Numbered from the stretch's first letter, positions 19,651-29,706 are shown. The stretch is 64,000 nucleotides of DNA from Tabrizicola fusiformis (GCF_013328815.1 NZ_JABUHN010000008.1:151985-215984), one strand, 5' to 3'. A program made the numbers and translations. Notes: generated by a model from the sequence alone, not told the origin.

Positions 19651-19929
19651 ATGGAAGACATTGCAGCAGGCATTCGCAAAGCGCTGGAAACAAAACGCTT
19701 TTCCGGCAGCCTGAAATTCGACTGCGGCGTGGATGGCGTGATCGTTATGGCCGACGGAACTGCCAGCACCGAGGACCGCGAGACGGATTGCACCCTGCGC
19801 CTCAGTCAAGAAAATCTGGTCAGCCTGCTGAAGGGCAAACTGAACCCAATGGTTGCCATGGCGACGGGCAAGTTGAAACTGTCGGGCAATCCCGCCGTTG
19901 CAATGGGGCTGGCCAAGCTTCTCGCGTAG
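19651..19929 (+). CDS. SCP2 sterol-binding domain protein
   Basis: A 92-residue protein that is a single SCP2-like domain. Features are a hydrophobic beta core (LKFDCGVDGVIVMADG) and the C-terminal helix region GKLNPMVAMATGKLKLSGNPAVAM, typical of SCP2-family lipid carriers. In bacteria such small proteins are thought to bind lipid or acyl ligands; no specific role is established. An AGGAGAG Shine-Dalgarno precedes the ATG at 19651. The gene ends inside a 28-bp palindrome shared with the next, convergent gene. Confidence 0.82.
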   Translation: MEDIAAGIRKALETKRFSGSLKFDCGVDGVIVMADGTASTEDRETDCTLRLSQENLVSLLKGKLNPMVAMATGKLKLSGNPAVAMGLAKLLA

Positions 19930-19953
19930 GATGGGCAATATTGCCCATCCTAC
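19926..19953. repeat. Perfect 28-bp palindrome (REP-like, probable bidirectional terminator)
   Basis: Left arm GTAGGATGGGCAAT (19926-19939) is followed directly by its exact reverse complement (19940-19953). It contains the stop codons of the two convergent genes. The GTAGGATGGGCA-type arm resembles repetitive extragenic palindromes of proteobacteria, but only one copy is seen in this window. Confidence 0.75.
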
Positions 19954-20666
19954 AGTTTAAGTGCGGCAAGCCTTTCATAATAGGGCAGTGCCTGATCCGC
20001 CAATCGCTGATATTCCGGTGCCAGCGCCGGAAGCTCCCCCTCGGGTTCGTCAAAGCCGGTTGAGGCATGGACGGCATTATACCAATGCGGCGCCCAAGCC
20101 CCGTCATAAGGCTTGGGCCCGGCGGGCCAGCGCAGCATCGCCTCGGTAAAGGCAATGCCCAGCGCCGCACAGAGCCGTTCCAGCACCTCGCGCGGGCGGG
20201 CACGGATATCGGCGGAATCGACGACCAGCGGCGCATGGCCCAGCCAATCCGCAACTTCGTCAAACAGTTCGGCCTGTTGCACAAAGCCGATATCGGCCAG
20301 CACCGGCGCCTCGCGCTTTTTCGAATAGCTGGCCACCACCCGCGCCGGATGCCGGATCAGGAAGACGTTCTGCAGCCCGCGCATGAAGGCCCGGTCAAAG
20401 CCGGAAATCATGTGCAGCGTCATATGCTTTTGATAGAACAGCGGCTGCCCGCCCGGATGCGGCCCCAGACATGCCGCCGCAACCGCCTCGGGCGCAATCT
20501 GCCCCGCCGCGATCACCGCCTCTTTCATCGGATGGTCCAAGCCGGTCGCAGCAAGATAGGCGGCATAGAACGGCTCATCCCAGACCGCACAATCACCCCG
20601 CGCCGCGAAAGCATACATCATCGCGGTCGAAAGGTTCCGCGGGCCGCTCCACATGGCGATCTTCAT
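19950..20666 (-). CDS. Sulfotransferase-like protein linked to an aminotransferase
   Basis: A 238-residue protein with a P-loop-like N-terminus (KIAMWSGPRNLSTAMMYAFA) resembling the PAPS-binding 5' phosphosulfate loop, then NVFLIRHPARVVASYSKK, which resembles the sulfotransferase 3' phosphate-binding segment. Related proteins are sometimes mislabelled branched-chain aminotransferase-like. No PLP site is present. The second ATG (20666) is chosen because GGGAGG lies 7 bases upstream of it and almost touches the first ATG. It follows a class IV aminotransferase gene by 27 bp. Substrate unknown. Confidence 0.7.
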   Translation of the reverse strand: MKIAMWSGPRNLSTAMMYAFAARGDCAVWDEPFYAAYLAATGLDHPMKEAVIAAGQIAPEAVAAACLGPHPGGQPLFYQKHMTLHMISGFDRAFMRGLQNVFLIRHPARVVASYSKKREAPVLADIGFVQQAELFDEVADWLGHAPLVVDSADIRARPREVLERLCAALGIAFTEAMLRWPAGPKPYDGAWAPHWYNAVHASTGFDEPEGELPALAPEYQRLADQALPYYERLAALKL

Positions 20667-20693
20667 GGTCATGCCTCCCTCTTTCCCGGCCGC

Positions 20694-21593
20694 TCACGCA
20701 CCGACCAGCGACTTGTAAAGGCCCCGGATCCGCTCGGTCACCGGGCCGATCTGCCCGGTTCCGATCACCCGCCCGTCGATGATGCCCACCGGGGTTTGCG
20801 CCCCGAACGTGCCGGTCAGAAACGCCTCATCCGCGCCATAGGTGTCCACCAGTGAAAAGTTCCGCTCGTAAACCGGAATGCCGTTCGCCCGGCAAAGCCC
20901 GATCACCTTGCCCCGGGTGATGCCGTTCATGCAGTAATCGCCGGTCGAGGTCCAAACCTCGCCCTTGCGCACGATAAAGAAGTTGCAGGCATTGGTGGTG
21001 TTCACAAAGCCATGCACATCCAGCATCAGCGCCTCATCCGCGCCGGCCTTTTCGGCGGCGATACAGGCCAGGATGCAGTTCAGCTTGGAATGCGAATTCA
21101 GCTTGGGATCCTGCGTCATCGGCAAACCCCGCATATGCGGCACCGTGGCCAGCCGGATCGGGCGCGGCAGGCTGGGGCGCGAATGTTCCATGATGATCAC
21201 CATGGTCGGGCCGCGCTGGCTGAGTTTCGGATGCTGGAACGGCCGGGTCTTCACCCCCCGCGTCACCATCAGCCGGGCGTGGGCATCGCTGACCATGCCA
21301 TTGGCCGCTTGCGTTTCCAGAACGGCGGCCACCACCGCAGCGCGGTCCATCCCGATATCAAGGTCGATCGCCCGCGCCGCTTCGAACAGCCGGTCGATAT
21401 GTTCGTCCAGAAAGCTCCAGCGCCCGTTGTAAAGCCGGATCCCCTCCCAGACACCATCGCCCAGCATGAAGCCCGAATCATAGACAGACACCATCGCTTC
21501 GGCTTTCGGCACGACTCGGCCGTTCACCCAGATCAGGATGGTTTCGTTGCGCGCATCCTCGGCGGCCTGATGGGTGGAAACATGGTCGGTCAT
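20694..21593 (-). CDS. Class IV aminotransferase (branched-chain / D-amino acid type)
   Basis: A 299-residue fold-type IV PLP enzyme. The N-terminal WVNGRVVPKAEAMVSVYDSGFMLGDGVWEG-type region (the DxGFxxGDGVWE pattern), the lysine region KLNSHSKLNCILA and the late EAFLTGTFGAQTPVGIIDGR match branched-chain or D-alanine aminotransferases. The lysine forming the Schiff base is probably in SKLN. Annotation as IlvE is possible, but the pairing with a sulfotransferase-like protein hints at a dedicated substrate. Divergent from the metalloprotease gene. Confidence 0.82.
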   Translation of the reverse strand: MTDHVSTHQAAEDARNETILIWVNGRVVPKAEAMVSVYDSGFMLGDGVWEGIRLYNGRWSFLDEHIDRLFEAARAIDLDIGMDRAAVVAAVLETQAANGMVSDAHARLMVTRGVKTRPFQHPKLSQRGPTMVIIMEHSRPSLPRPIRLATVPHMRGLPMTQDPKLNSHSKLNCILACIAAEKAGADEALMLDVHGFVNTTNACNFFIVRKGEVWTSTGDYCMNGITRGKVIGLCRANGIPVYERNFSLVDTYGADEAFLTGTFGAQTPVGIIDGRVIGTGQIGPVTERIRGLYKSLVGA

Positions 21594-21731
21594 GGCGGTT
21601 CTCCTCTGGCCGCCACGCTATGCGGGCGGGGCGGAAAGGCCAAGGGGGTCTGGAATCCCGCGCTTGTGACGACTCGGGCAGCATGGTCTACTCGCCCGGC
21701 ATTTGTCACAGCCGCTTTGCCGGAGGTCGCG

Positions 21732-22637
21732 ATGAAATCGACGATCAAATTTCCCCGATTCGATGCCGAACTTGATACCGACTGCTGCGACCCCTACAAC
21801 AACGCCGAACTGACGCTGACGCTGCGGCTGGGTTTTACCCAGATCAACCCGGCGGGCGGGGCTGCCGCAGGCAGCCATCATGATTATGGCAATGCCGCCA
21901 AGCCAACCCGCAAGACGATCAAATGGACAGATGCCGCCTGGAAGACCTGGAAAGACAACTTCTGCAGCACGGCGCAAAGCTTCTGGACGGGCAAATTCTG
22001 GCTGGTCAATGATGCCGGCAGTTTTCCCTTCGTGACGAAATCCGGCCAGGGCTATATCCCGAATGTCTGGTGCCGGATGAAGATCGTGGCGCAGGATGGT
22101 AGCGCGGCCAACAATCACCACAGCATCAGCGTGGTCCGCCTTGACCCATCCGAAAGCTGGTTCGGCTCGCATTCCACGCTATACGACAGCAAGGACACCG
22201 ACCTTGTGCAGAAGAACACCGACAGCGCCGGCAACAAGGTAATGCAGCGCGCCCATGTCCATGAGGTGGGGCATCTTCTGGGCCTTGGCCATGTCGATAT
22301 CGGCAAGGCGCATTGCCCGGCTTCGGGCGACACCAATGCCTCGGCCTGTTATGGTGTGGCCGACAATGACATGAAATCGGTGATGGGTTCTGGCATGGAG
22401 CTGCGGCTGGAACATGCCGAGCCTTGGCGCGAGGCGATCCGCGGCTTTTCCATTGGCGAAGTGCTGACCGGCGTGCTTGCCCCGGGCAAGCTCTTCCTGC
22501 CCTTCGGCAGGCTGCTGATCGGCGCCAATCCGCTCTTTGCAGTCTGGCCCGCCAAATTCAAGCGCCACTACCCCCGCACCGCCGAAGAGGTTGCGGCGGG
22601 CACCCTGATCACCGCCAAACCCGCGAGACCGGCATGA
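21732..22637 (+). CDS. Metzincin-type zinc metalloprotease, uncharacterised
   Basis: A 301-residue protein with a complete metzincin zinc site, HEVGHLLGLGH (residues 177-187), and a plausible Met-turn at VMGSGM (218-223). The N-terminal region contains a cysteine pair (DTDCCDPYNNAE) and several further cysteines. No signal peptide is visible, so it is either cytoplasmic or exported by a non-Sec route. The start at 21732 has GGAGG six bases upstream; the open frame upstream is antisense to the aminotransferase gene. It overlaps by 4 bp (ATGA) with a gene for a small exported protein, suggesting a functional pair. Family and substrate unknown. Confidence 0.75.
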   Translation: MKSTIKFPRFDAELDTDCCDPYNNAELTLTLRLGFTQINPAGGAAAGSHHDYGNAAKPTRKTIKWTDAAWKTWKDNFCSTAQSFWTGKFWLVNDAGSFPFVTKSGQGYIPNVWCRMKIVAQDGSAANNHHSISVVRLDPSESWFGSHSTLYDSKDTDLVQKNTDSAGNKVMQRAHVHEVGHLLGLGHVDIGKAHCPASGDTNASACYGVADNDMKSVMGSGMELRLEHAEPWREAIRGFSIGEVLTGVLAPGKLFLPFGRLLIGANPLFAVWPAKFKRHYPRTAEEVAAGTLITAKPARPA

Positions 22638-23002
22638 CAAGACCCAGCCAACGCAGCATGGCCTTTTTCGCAGCGGCGCTGGTCGCCGCGCTGGCGATCT
22701 GGGGAACCAGCCTTGCCCGCGCCGAAAAGCAGGGCACGACGCAGAACAGCGCAGAGGAATGCAAGATGGACCCGGTAGCCCAGTCGATTTGTGTCTATGA
22801 TCTGATCCTTGACGATATCCGCGACAATTACCGGCAACGCGGCGGCGGCGGCATTTCCGGTATCGTGCAGACCTCAACCACCGGCTTCACCGCCCGGCTG
22901 GAACAGGAAGGCCGCGTCGATGTGCGCAGCTATGAAATCCGGTTCGAGGCAGACGGCCGCCCGGCCATCGTTTCGGTCACCGAAGCAACCGAAACGATGT
23001 AG
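22634..23002 (+). CDS. Small Sec-exported protein coupled to the metalloprotease
   Basis: A 122-residue protein not recognised as a known family. It has a clear Sec signal: positive N-terminus (MTRPSQR), hydrophobic core (MAFFAAALVAALAIW) and a cleavage-like site ARA-EK near residue 30. The mature part of about 90 residues has two cysteines (EECKMD, SICVYD), a glycine-rich RGGGGISG and a beta-rich C-terminus. It overlaps the protease gene by 4 bp, so the two are translationally coupled. A periplasmic inhibitor, immunity partner or cofactor of the protease are possible roles; none is shown. Confidence 0.7.
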   Translation: MTRPSQRSMAFFAAALVAALAIWGTSLARAEKQGTTQNSAEECKMDPVAQSICVYDLILDDIRDNYRQRGGGGISGIVQTSTTGFTARLEQEGRVDVRSYEIRFEADGRPAIVSVTEATETM

Positions 23003-23011
23003 GCGCCAGCC

Positions 23012-25267
23012 TCAGCCCACCTTGCAGGCGGCCATCACCGCCATGTTCAGAATGTCGTTGACGGTCGAATTGGTGCCGCAGATTTGGATCGGCTTCTTCA
23101 CCCCGGTCAAAATCGGCCCGATCACCGTGGCCCCGGCCATTTCCTGCATCAGCTTGACCGAGATCGAAGCCGAGTGGCGGGCCGGAACCACCAGAATATT
23201 CGCGGGGCCGGTCAGGCGGCAGAACGGGTAATGCGCCATCACCTCGGGGTTCAGCGCCACATCCACCGTCATCTCGCCCTCATATTCGAAATCCACCTTG
23301 CGCCCGTCCAGCAGGGCTGGCGCCAGATGCATCTTCGTCGCCCGCTCTGACACCGGATAGCCGAAGGTCGAGAAGCTCACGAAAGCCACCCGCGGCTCCA
23401 TCCCCAGGCTGCGCGCCACCCCGGCGGCCCGCGTGGCGATCGTCGCCAGATCCTCGGGCTCGGGCCATTCATGCACCAGAGTATCGCCAATCAGCACGAT
23501 CCGCCCCTTGTGCAAAAGCGCCGTCACCCCCACCGCCCCGTCCGAAGCCCGGGCATCGAACACATGGTTCAGAAGGCTAAGAACATGGGCCGATTTCCGT
23601 GTCGCCCCGGTCACCAACCCATCGCCATGGCCATGCTGCAGCATTAGTGCCGAAAATACATGCCGGTCACGCGCCGCCAGCCGGTGAATATCGTGCCGGT
23701 CAAAGCCCTGCCGTTGCAGGCGGTTGTAGAGAAAATCCTTGTAGGTATCGAGGTGCCGCGAATTGGCGGCATTCACCACCTCAAGTTCGCGCACGGCATC
23801 CCCCAGCCCTGCCGTCTCCAGCTTTTCACGCACGTCCGCCTCGCGCCCCACCACCAGCGCCCGGCCCAGACCGGCCCGCTGATAGGCGACGGCGGCCCGC
23901 AGCACGCGCGGGTCATCGCCTTCGGCAAAGATCATCCGCGCCTGCGCCTGACGTGCGCGGGCGTGGATGCCCTGCAAAATGCTCGCCGTCGGGTCCATCC
24001 GCGCCTTGAGGCTTTGCTCATAGGCCCTCAGGTCGATGATCGGTCGCCGCGCCACGCCGGTATCCATTCCGGCCTTAGCCACCGCAGGCGGAATCACATG
24101 GATCAGCCGCGGGTCGAAGGGCGTCGGGATGATGTAATCGCGCCCAAACGAGAGTTTGCGGCCATAGGCCATCGCCACCTCATCCGGCACATCTTCACGC
24201 GCCAGAGCCGCCAAGGCCCGGGCACAGGCAATCTTCATCTCGTCATTGATGGCGCGGGCGTGAATGTCCAGCGCGCCGCGGAACAGATAGGGAAAGCCCA
24301 GAACGTTGTTCACCTGATTGGGATAGTCGCTGCGCCCGGTCGCCACAATGGCATCGGCGCGGACGGCATGGGCCTCTTCCGGGGTGATTTCCGGGTCCGG
24401 GTTGGCCATGGCAAAGATCACCGGATTGTCGGCCATGCTGGCCACCATCGCAGGCGTCACCGCCCCCTTGGCCGAAACGCCCAGGAACACATCCGCCCCC
24501 ACCATCGCCTCTTCCAGCGTGCGCGCCGGAGTATTGGCGGCATGGGCCGATTTCCACTGGTTCATCCCTTCGGTCCGGCCCTGCCAGATCACGCCCTTGG
24601 TGTCGCACATGATGCAGTTGTCATGCCGCGCGCCCATGCTTTTCAGCAGTTCCAGACAGGCGATCCCCGCCGCCCCTGCCCCGTTCAGCACGATCTTCAC
24701 ATCACCGATCTTCTTGCCGGAAATCTCCAGCGCATTGATCAGACCCGCCGCACAGATCACCGCCGTGCCATGCTGGTCATCATGGAACACCGGAATGTCC
24801 ATGATCTCTTTCAGCCGCTGCTCGATGATGAAGCATTCCGGGGCCTTGATATCCTCAAGGTTGATGCCGCCAAAGGTCGGCCCCATCAGCGAGACCGCCT
24901 TGATGATCTCTTCTGCGTCTTCGGTGTCCAGCTCGATGTCGATGGCATTCACATCGGCAAAGCGCTTGAACAGCACCGCCTTGCCTTCCATCACCGGCTT
25001 GGACGCCAGAGCGCCCAGATTGCCGAGGCCCAGAATGGCCGTCCCGTTCGAGATCACCGCCACCATATTGCCCTTGACGGTATAGTCATAGGCGGTCTCG
25101 GGCCGCTCGGCGATGGCCAGCACCGGCACGGCAACGCCCGGGCTGTAGGCCAGCGAGAGATCGCGCTGGGTCGCCATCGGCGTTGAGGCGACGACATCAT
25201 ATTTGCCGGGGCGCGGTTCCAGATGATAGGCAAGCGCCTCTTCCGGGGTGATTTTCGTTTTGGTCAT
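23012..25267 (-). CDS. maeB: NADP-dependent malic enzyme, fused to phosphotransacetylase-like domain
   Basis: Oxidatively decarboxylates malate to pyruvate with NADP. The 751-residue protein is the standard proteobacterial MaeB: an N-terminal malic-enzyme region of about 430 residues (YSPGVAVPVLAIAE, EAPECF-like region IKAPECFIIE, DDQHGTA, NAD-site LNGAGAAGIACLELL) and a C-terminal phosphate acetyltransferase-like domain usually regulatory and inactive. The ATG at 25267 matches the family start MTKTKITPEEALAYH. Divergent from mutS across 128 bp. Confidence 0.95.
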   Translation of the reverse strand: MTKTKITPEEALAYHLEPRPGKYDVVASTPMATQRDLSLAYSPGVAVPVLAIAERPETAYDYTVKGNMVAVISNGTAILGLGNLGALASKPVMEGKAVLFKRFADVNAIDIELDTEDAEEIIKAVSLMGPTFGGINLEDIKAPECFIIEQRLKEIMDIPVFHDDQHGTAVICAAGLINALEISGKKIGDVKIVLNGAGAAGIACLELLKSMGARHDNCIMCDTKGVIWQGRTEGMNQWKSAHAANTPARTLEEAMVGADVFLGVSAKGAVTPAMVASMADNPVIFAMANPDPEITPEEAHAVRADAIVATGRSDYPNQVNNVLGFPYLFRGALDIHARAINDEMKIACARALAALAREDVPDEVAMAYGRKLSFGRDYIIPTPFDPRLIHVIPPAVAKAGMDTGVARRPIIDLRAYEQSLKARMDPTASILQGIHARARQAQARMIFAEGDDPRVLRAAVAYQRAGLGRALVVGREADVREKLETAGLGDAVRELEVVNAANSRHLDTYKDFLYNRLQRQGFDRHDIHRLAARDRHVFSALMLQHGHGDGLVTGATRKSAHVLSLLNHVFDARASDGAVGVTALLHKGRIVLIGDTLVHEWPEPEDLATIATRAAGVARSLGMEPRVAFVSFSTFGYPVSERATKMHLAPALLDGRKVDFEYEGEMTVDVALNPEVMAHYPFCRLTGPANILVVPARHSASISVKLMQEMAGATVIGPILTGVKKPIQICGTNSTVNDILNMAVMAACKVG

Positions 25268-25395
25268 CAGGGGGCCATCCTGTCTGCAAGGTGTCCGCTC
25301 ATACCGCCGCATCGCCCGTCTGCATAGGGCGACGATTGGCGCTTTTCGCCACGGGCGGGCTTTTGTAGGGTCTGGGCGGTATCGAGGAGAGCAAG

Positions 25396-28032
25396 GTGAG
25401 CGAAGAAACCGTCACGCCGATGATGGCGCAGTATCTGGAGATCAAGGCGCAGAACCCCGGCGCGCTGCTGTTCTACCGGATGGGCGATTTCTATGAGATG
25501 TTCTTTGACGATGCCGTCGCCGCCGCGGAGGCACTGGATATCGCGCTGACCAAGCGCGGCTTTCACATGGGCGAGCCGATCCAGATGTGCGGCGTTCCGG
25601 TTCATGCCGCCGAAGGCTATCTTTTGGCGCTGATCCGCAAAGGGTTCCGCGTGGCCATCGCCGAACAGTTGGAAGACCCGGCCGAAGCCAGGAAGCGCGG
25701 CTCAAAATCGGTGGTGCGGCGCGACGTGGTGCGGCTGGTCACGCCCGGCACCCTGACCGAAGACTCGCTGCTTGAGGCGCGGCGGCACAATTACCTCGCC
25801 GCCTTCGCCGAGGTGCGGGATGCCGCCGCGCTGGCATGGACCGATATTTCCACCGGCGAGCTGCGGGTGATGCCCTGCCCTCCGGCGCGGCTTGGGCCTG
25901 AACTCGCAAGGCTTTCCCCCCGCGAGGTGCTGATCAGCGAAGCGCGCGAGCGCGACTGGGCCGAAACCGTCGCCGAGGCGGGCGGCGCATTGACCCCGCT
26001 CGCCCGCGGCAGTTTTGACAGCACCAGCGCAGAAAAGCGACTCTGTGCGCTTTGGGGCGTGGGCTCGCTGGATGCCTATGGCAGCTTTGACCGTGCCGAG
26101 ATCGCCGCGATGGGGGCGATTGTCGAATATCTCGACCTGACCCAGCGCGGCAGACTACCGCTCTTGCGGCCACCGTTGCGCGAATTGCCCGGCGGCACGA
26201 TGCAGATCGACGCCGCGACCCGTCGCAATCTGGAGCTGACGCAGGCGCTTTCGGGCGGGCGCGAAGGCTCGCTGCTGGCGGCGGTGGACCGCACGGTCAC
26301 TGCTGCGGGCGCAAGGCTGCTGGACCGGCGGCTGTCGGCGCCCTCGCGCGACCTGTCGGTGATCCGCACCCGGCTGGACGCCGTTCGGCATCTGGCCGGG
26401 GATACAACCCTGCGCGAAGCGCTGCGGAGCGATCTGCGCCAAGTGCCCGACATCGACCGCGCATTGAGCCGCCTTGCGCTTGACCGCGGCGGCCCGCGCG
26501 ACCTTGCGGCGATCCGCGCCGGTCTTGCCCGCGCCGCGCAGATCAGCGAGCGCCTTGCTGAAGCGCCGCCGCTGTTGACCGGCGCCGCGCAGGCACTGCG
26601 CGGCCACGGGGCGCTCGTCGATCTTCTGGAGGCGGCGCTGGTTGCCGAGCCGCCGCTTTTGGCGCGGGATGGCGGCTTCATCGCGGCGGGCCATGATGGC
26701 AATCTCGACGAGACGCGCACCTTGCGCGACGAGGGGCGCGGCGTGATTGCGCGTATGCAGGCGGATTACATCGCCCGAACCGGAATTCAGAGCCTGAAGA
26801 TCAAGCATAACAATGTACTGGGCTATTTCATCGAAACCACCACGACCCATTCGGAGCGGATGTTTGCCCCGCCGCTGAACGAAACCTTCATCCACCGCCA
26901 GACCACCGCCAATCAGGTGCGCTTTACCACCCTGCCCCTGAGCGAGATCGAGACCCGCATCCTCAACGCCGGAAACCGCGCGCTCGAGATTGAAAAGCGT
27001 CACTATGAGGCGCTTAGAGACGCTGTGATGGCGCAATCCGGCCCGGTAGCGCAGGCAGCCCGCGCGCTGGCAGAGATTGATCTGGCGGCAGCCTGGGCCG
27101 ATCTGGCAATGGGCGAGAACTGGTGTGAACCGCGCATCGACGACAGCCGGGCGCTGAACCTGCGCGGCGCGCGGCATCCGGTGGTCGAGCGCGCCCTGCG
27201 GCGCGGCGGCGGCCCCGCCTTTGTCGCCAATGACTGCGCCCTGTCAGAAGGCGAAACGCCGGCCATATGGTTGCTGACCGGGCCGAACATGGCGGGCAAA
27301 TCGACATTCCTGCGCCAGACGGCGCTGATCGCACTTCTGGCGCAATGCGGCAGCTTCGTCCCTGCCACGTCGGCCCATATCGGTCTGGTCAGCCAGCTTT
27401 TCAGCCGAGTCGGCGCCAGTGACGATCTGGCCCGCGGGCGATCTACCTTCATGGTGGAGATGGTGGAGACTGCCGCAATCCTCAATCAGGCGGACGACCG
27501 GGCCCTGGTCATTCTGGACGAGATCGGCCGCGGCACTGCCACCTATGACGGGCTATCCATCGCCTGGGCCACGCTGGAGCATTTGCACGGGGCCAACCGC
27601 TGCCGCGCGCTTTTCGCAACGCATTACCATGAGATGACGGCGCTTGCGGCAAAGTTGCCGGGCGTGGAAAACGCCACCGTGGCGGTAAAGGAATGGGAGG
27701 GTGAGGTCATCTTCCTGCATGAAGTGCGCAAGGGTGCCGCCGACCGCAGCTATGGTGTGCAGGTGGCGCGATTGGCGGGGCTGCCCGCGAGCGTGATCGA
27801 GCGGGCGAAAACGGTTCTGGAGGCGCTGGAGAAGGGCGAGCGCGACGGCGGGCGGCAGAAAACCTTGGTAGATGATCTGCCGCTGTTCCGGTTGGCGCCG
27901 CCACCTGCGCCCAGACAGGCACCGAAGGAATCGGCGGTTGAAGCGCGACTGAAGGAGATCAGCCCGGATGAGCTGACGCCGATGCAGGCGCTGCGGCTGA
28001 TCTATGAGATGAAGGAAATGGCCGGGAAGTGA
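25396..28032 (+). CDS. mutS: DNA mismatch repair protein MutS
   Basis: Recognises base mismatches and recruits MutL. The 878-residue protein has the N-terminal mismatch-reading motif [11 protein letters not shown] (Phe-x-Glu), a core and lever domain, Walker [10 protein letters not shown] near residue 630, and Walker B ([16 protein letters not shown]) followed by the C-terminal helix-turn-helix dimer region. A GTG start (25396) with GAGAGCAAG upstream is used. Convergent with grpE across a strong hairpin. Confidence 0.97.
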   Translation: MSEETVTPMMAQYLEIKAQNPGALLFYRMGDFYEMFFDDAVAAAEALDIALTKRGFHMGEPIQMCGVPVHAAEGYLLALIRKGFRVAIAEQLEDPAEARKRGSKSVVRRDVVRLVTPGTLTEDSLLEARRHNYLAAFAEVRDAAALAWTDISTGELRVMPCPPARLGPELARLSPREVLISEARERDWAETVAEAGGALTPLARGSFDSTSAEKRLCALWGVGSLDAYGSFDRAEIAAMGAIVEYLDLTQRGRLPLLRPPLRELPGGTMQIDAATRRNLELTQALSGGREGSLLAAVDRTVTAAGARLLDRRLSAPSRDLSVIRTRLDAVRHLAGDTTLREALRSDLRQVPDIDRALSRLALDRGGPRDLAAIRAGLARAAQISERLAEAPPLLTGAAQALRGHGALVDLLEAALVAEPPLLARDGGFIAAGHDGNLDETRTLRDEGRGVIARMQADYIARTGIQSLKIKHNNVLGYFIETTTTHSERMFAPPLNETFIHRQTTANQVRFTTLPLSEIETRILNAGNRALEIEKRHYEALRDAVMAQSGPVAQAARALAEIDLAAAWADLAMGENWCEPRIDDSRALNLRGARHPVVERALRRGGGPAFVANDCALSEGETPAIWLLTGPNMAGKSTFLRQTALIALLAQCGSFVPATSAHIGLVSQLFSRVGASDDLARGRSTFMVEMVETAAILNQADDRALVILDEIGRGTATYDGLSIAWATLEHLHGANRCRALFATHYHEMTALAAKLPGVENATVAVKEWEGEVIFLHEVRKGAADRSYGVQVARLAGLPASVIERAKTVLEALEKGERDGGRQKTLVDDLPLFRLAPPPAPRQAPKESAVEARLKEISPDELTPMQALRLIYEMKEMAGK

Positions 28033-28044
28033 CGCCCGGAGGGT

Positions 28045-28066
28045 CCGGGAGGGCGGGCCCTCCCGG
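28045..28066. terminator. Bidirectional hairpin between mutS and grpE
   Basis: CCGGGAGGG (28045-28053) pairs perfectly with CCCTCCCGG (28058-28066) around a CGGG loop, in the 46-bp gap between convergent genes. No T-tract. Confidence 0.6.
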
Positions 28067-28078
28067 CCGGCACCAATA

Positions 28079-28609
28079 TCAACCGGGCATCGAGGAAACG
28101 CCGACCTGTGCCGGGCGCAGAAGGCGGTCGTGCAGCAGGAAGCCTTCGGTCATCACCTGAATGATCTGTCCTGCCTTGGTGCCCGGCAGGGGCGCTTCGA
28201 ACATCGCCTGATGCATCTGAGGGTCGAAGGTATCGCCAGCCACCGGCGAAATCGGCTTGACCCCGTGCTTCGTCATCACATTGGTCAGTTCGCGCAGCGT
28301 CAGCTCGACGCCCTCGATCAGCGCACCCGCCTGACCACGGGTTTCGTCGCTTGCCGCGTCAAGGGCGCGCTTGAGGTTGTCATAAACCGGCAACAGATCG
28401 CGGGCGAGGCGCGTGCTGCCATATTGTTCAGCCTCACGCCGGTCGCGGTCGGCACGTTTGCGGGCGTTTTCAGCATCCGCGAGCGCGCGCATGAAGCGGT
28501 CGCGCAATTCATCCCGTTCGGCGCGCAGCGCATCAAGTTCTTCTGCCGCGATGAAATCTTCAAGCCCGTCCGGCTCGGTGCCCTCGGGGGCCGGAGTGTC
28601 TTGTGCCAT
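28079..28609 (-). CDS. grpE: Nucleotide exchange factor GrpE
   Basis: Releases ADP from DnaK in the Hsp70 chaperone cycle. The 176-residue protein has an acidic N-terminus, a long helical coiled coil (ELDALRAERDELRDRFMRAL...) and the C-terminal beta domain motif GVKPISPVAGDTFDPQMHQAM with the final GFLLHDRLLRPAQV signature. The start at 28609 is used; an upstream in-frame ATG adds 11 unlikely residues. It follows hrcA on the same strand, 29 bp away, the usual heat-shock arrangement. Confidence 0.95.
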   Translation of the reverse strand: MAQDTPAPEGTEPDGLEDFIAAEELDALRAERDELRDRFMRALADAENARKRADRDRREAEQYGSTRLARDLLPVYDNLKRALDAASDETRGQAGALIEGVELTLRELTNVMTKHGVKPISPVAGDTFDPQMHQAMFEAPLPGTKAGQIIQVMTEGFLLHDRLLRPAQVGVSSMPG

Positions 28610-28638
28610 GTCCGTCTTCCTTGTCTTTCCGTTCTCTC

Positions 28639-29706
28639 TCAACCCGCGCCGCGATCCGACAGGAGCCTGCCAACCAACTGCGCCGTGTAATCGACGATCG
28701 GGACGATGCGGCCATAGTTCAGCCGGGTCGGACCGATCACCCCTACCGCGCCGATGATCTTTCGATCCGCGTTCATATAGGGAGAGACCACCAGAGAGGA
28801 ACCCGAAAGTGAGAAGAGTTTGTTCTCGGAGCCGATAAAAATGCGCACCCCCTCCCCCGTTTCGGCCAGTTCAAGGAAGTCGGCGATGTCGCGCTTGCGT
28901 TCCAGATCGTCAAACAGGCTGCGGACCCGCTCGATATCCTGCGCTTCGGTGCTGTCGATCAGATTGGCCCGACCGCGCACGATCAGCCGTTCAGCCTGCT
29001 CGCCGGGATTTTCCCAAAGGGCAAGGCCGGATTCGACCAGCGCCCGGGCGAGAACGTCAATTTCCTGGCGGTGACGCTCGATCTCTTTGGCGATGCTGCG
29101 GCGCAGCTCGGACAGGGTGCGGCCTTCGGCCAGCGCGTTCAGGAAATTGGCCGCCTCGCGCATGGATGAGGGGGTTTGGCCAGCGGGCGGTGTAAAGAGG
29201 CGGTTCTCCACCTGCCCGTTGGCCAGCACCAGCACCACCAGCGCACGATCCGGCGACAGCGAGACAAATTCGATATGGCGGATCGGCGCCTCTTGTTTTG
29301 GCGCCAGAACCACCGATGCGCCGCGGGTCACGCCGGAGAGGGTCGCGCTGACCATATCCAAGAGCGAAGTCACATCCTGGCCGCCGCTGGCAAGCGCGGA
29401 ATCCATCACTTCACGATCTTCGGCGGTGACCGAGCCGACTTCGAGGAGGCCATCGACGAAAAGGCGCAGACCCATTTGAGTGGGAATACGACCGGCGGAC
29501 ACATGCGGGCTGCCAAGCAGGCCGAGGTATTCGAGATCCTGCATGACATTGCGGATCGTGGCGGCCGACAGGCGCTCGCTCATGCTGCGGGTGAGGGTGC
29601 GGGAGCCTACGGGATCGCCGGATGCGAGATAGCTTTCCACCACGCGGCGAAACACCTCGCGGGAGCGGTCGTTGAGGTCGGTCAGAATCTTGGTGCCGTC
29701 GCTCAT
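28639..29706 (-). CDS. hrcA: Heat-inducible transcription repressor HrcA
   Basis: Represses groESL and other heat-shock genes by binding CIRCE operators. The 355-residue protein has the winged-helix region [28 protein letters not shown] and ends with [19 protein letters not shown], characteristic of HrcA. The start at 29706 is taken, with a second in-frame ATG at 29727 possible. No CIRCE inverted repeat was found upstream in the gap shared with the divergent rph gene. Forms a unit with grpE. Confidence 0.94.
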   Translation of the reverse strand: MSDGTKILTDLNDRSREVFRRVVESYLASGDPVGSRTLTRSMSERLSAATIRNVMQDLEYLGLLGSPHVSAGRIPTQMGLRLFVDGLLEVGSVTAEDREVMDSALASGGQDVTSLLDMVSATLSGVTRGASVVLAPKQEAPIRHIEFVSLSPDRALVVLVLANGQVENRLFTPPAGQTPSSMREAANFLNALAEGRTLSELRRSIAKEIERHRQEIDVLARALVESGLALWENPGEQAERLIVRGRANLIDSTEAQDIERVRSLFDDLERKRDIADFLELAETGEGVRIFIGSENKLFSLSGSSLVVSPYMNADRKIIGAVGVIGPTRLNYGRIVPIVDYTAQLVGRLLSDRGAG

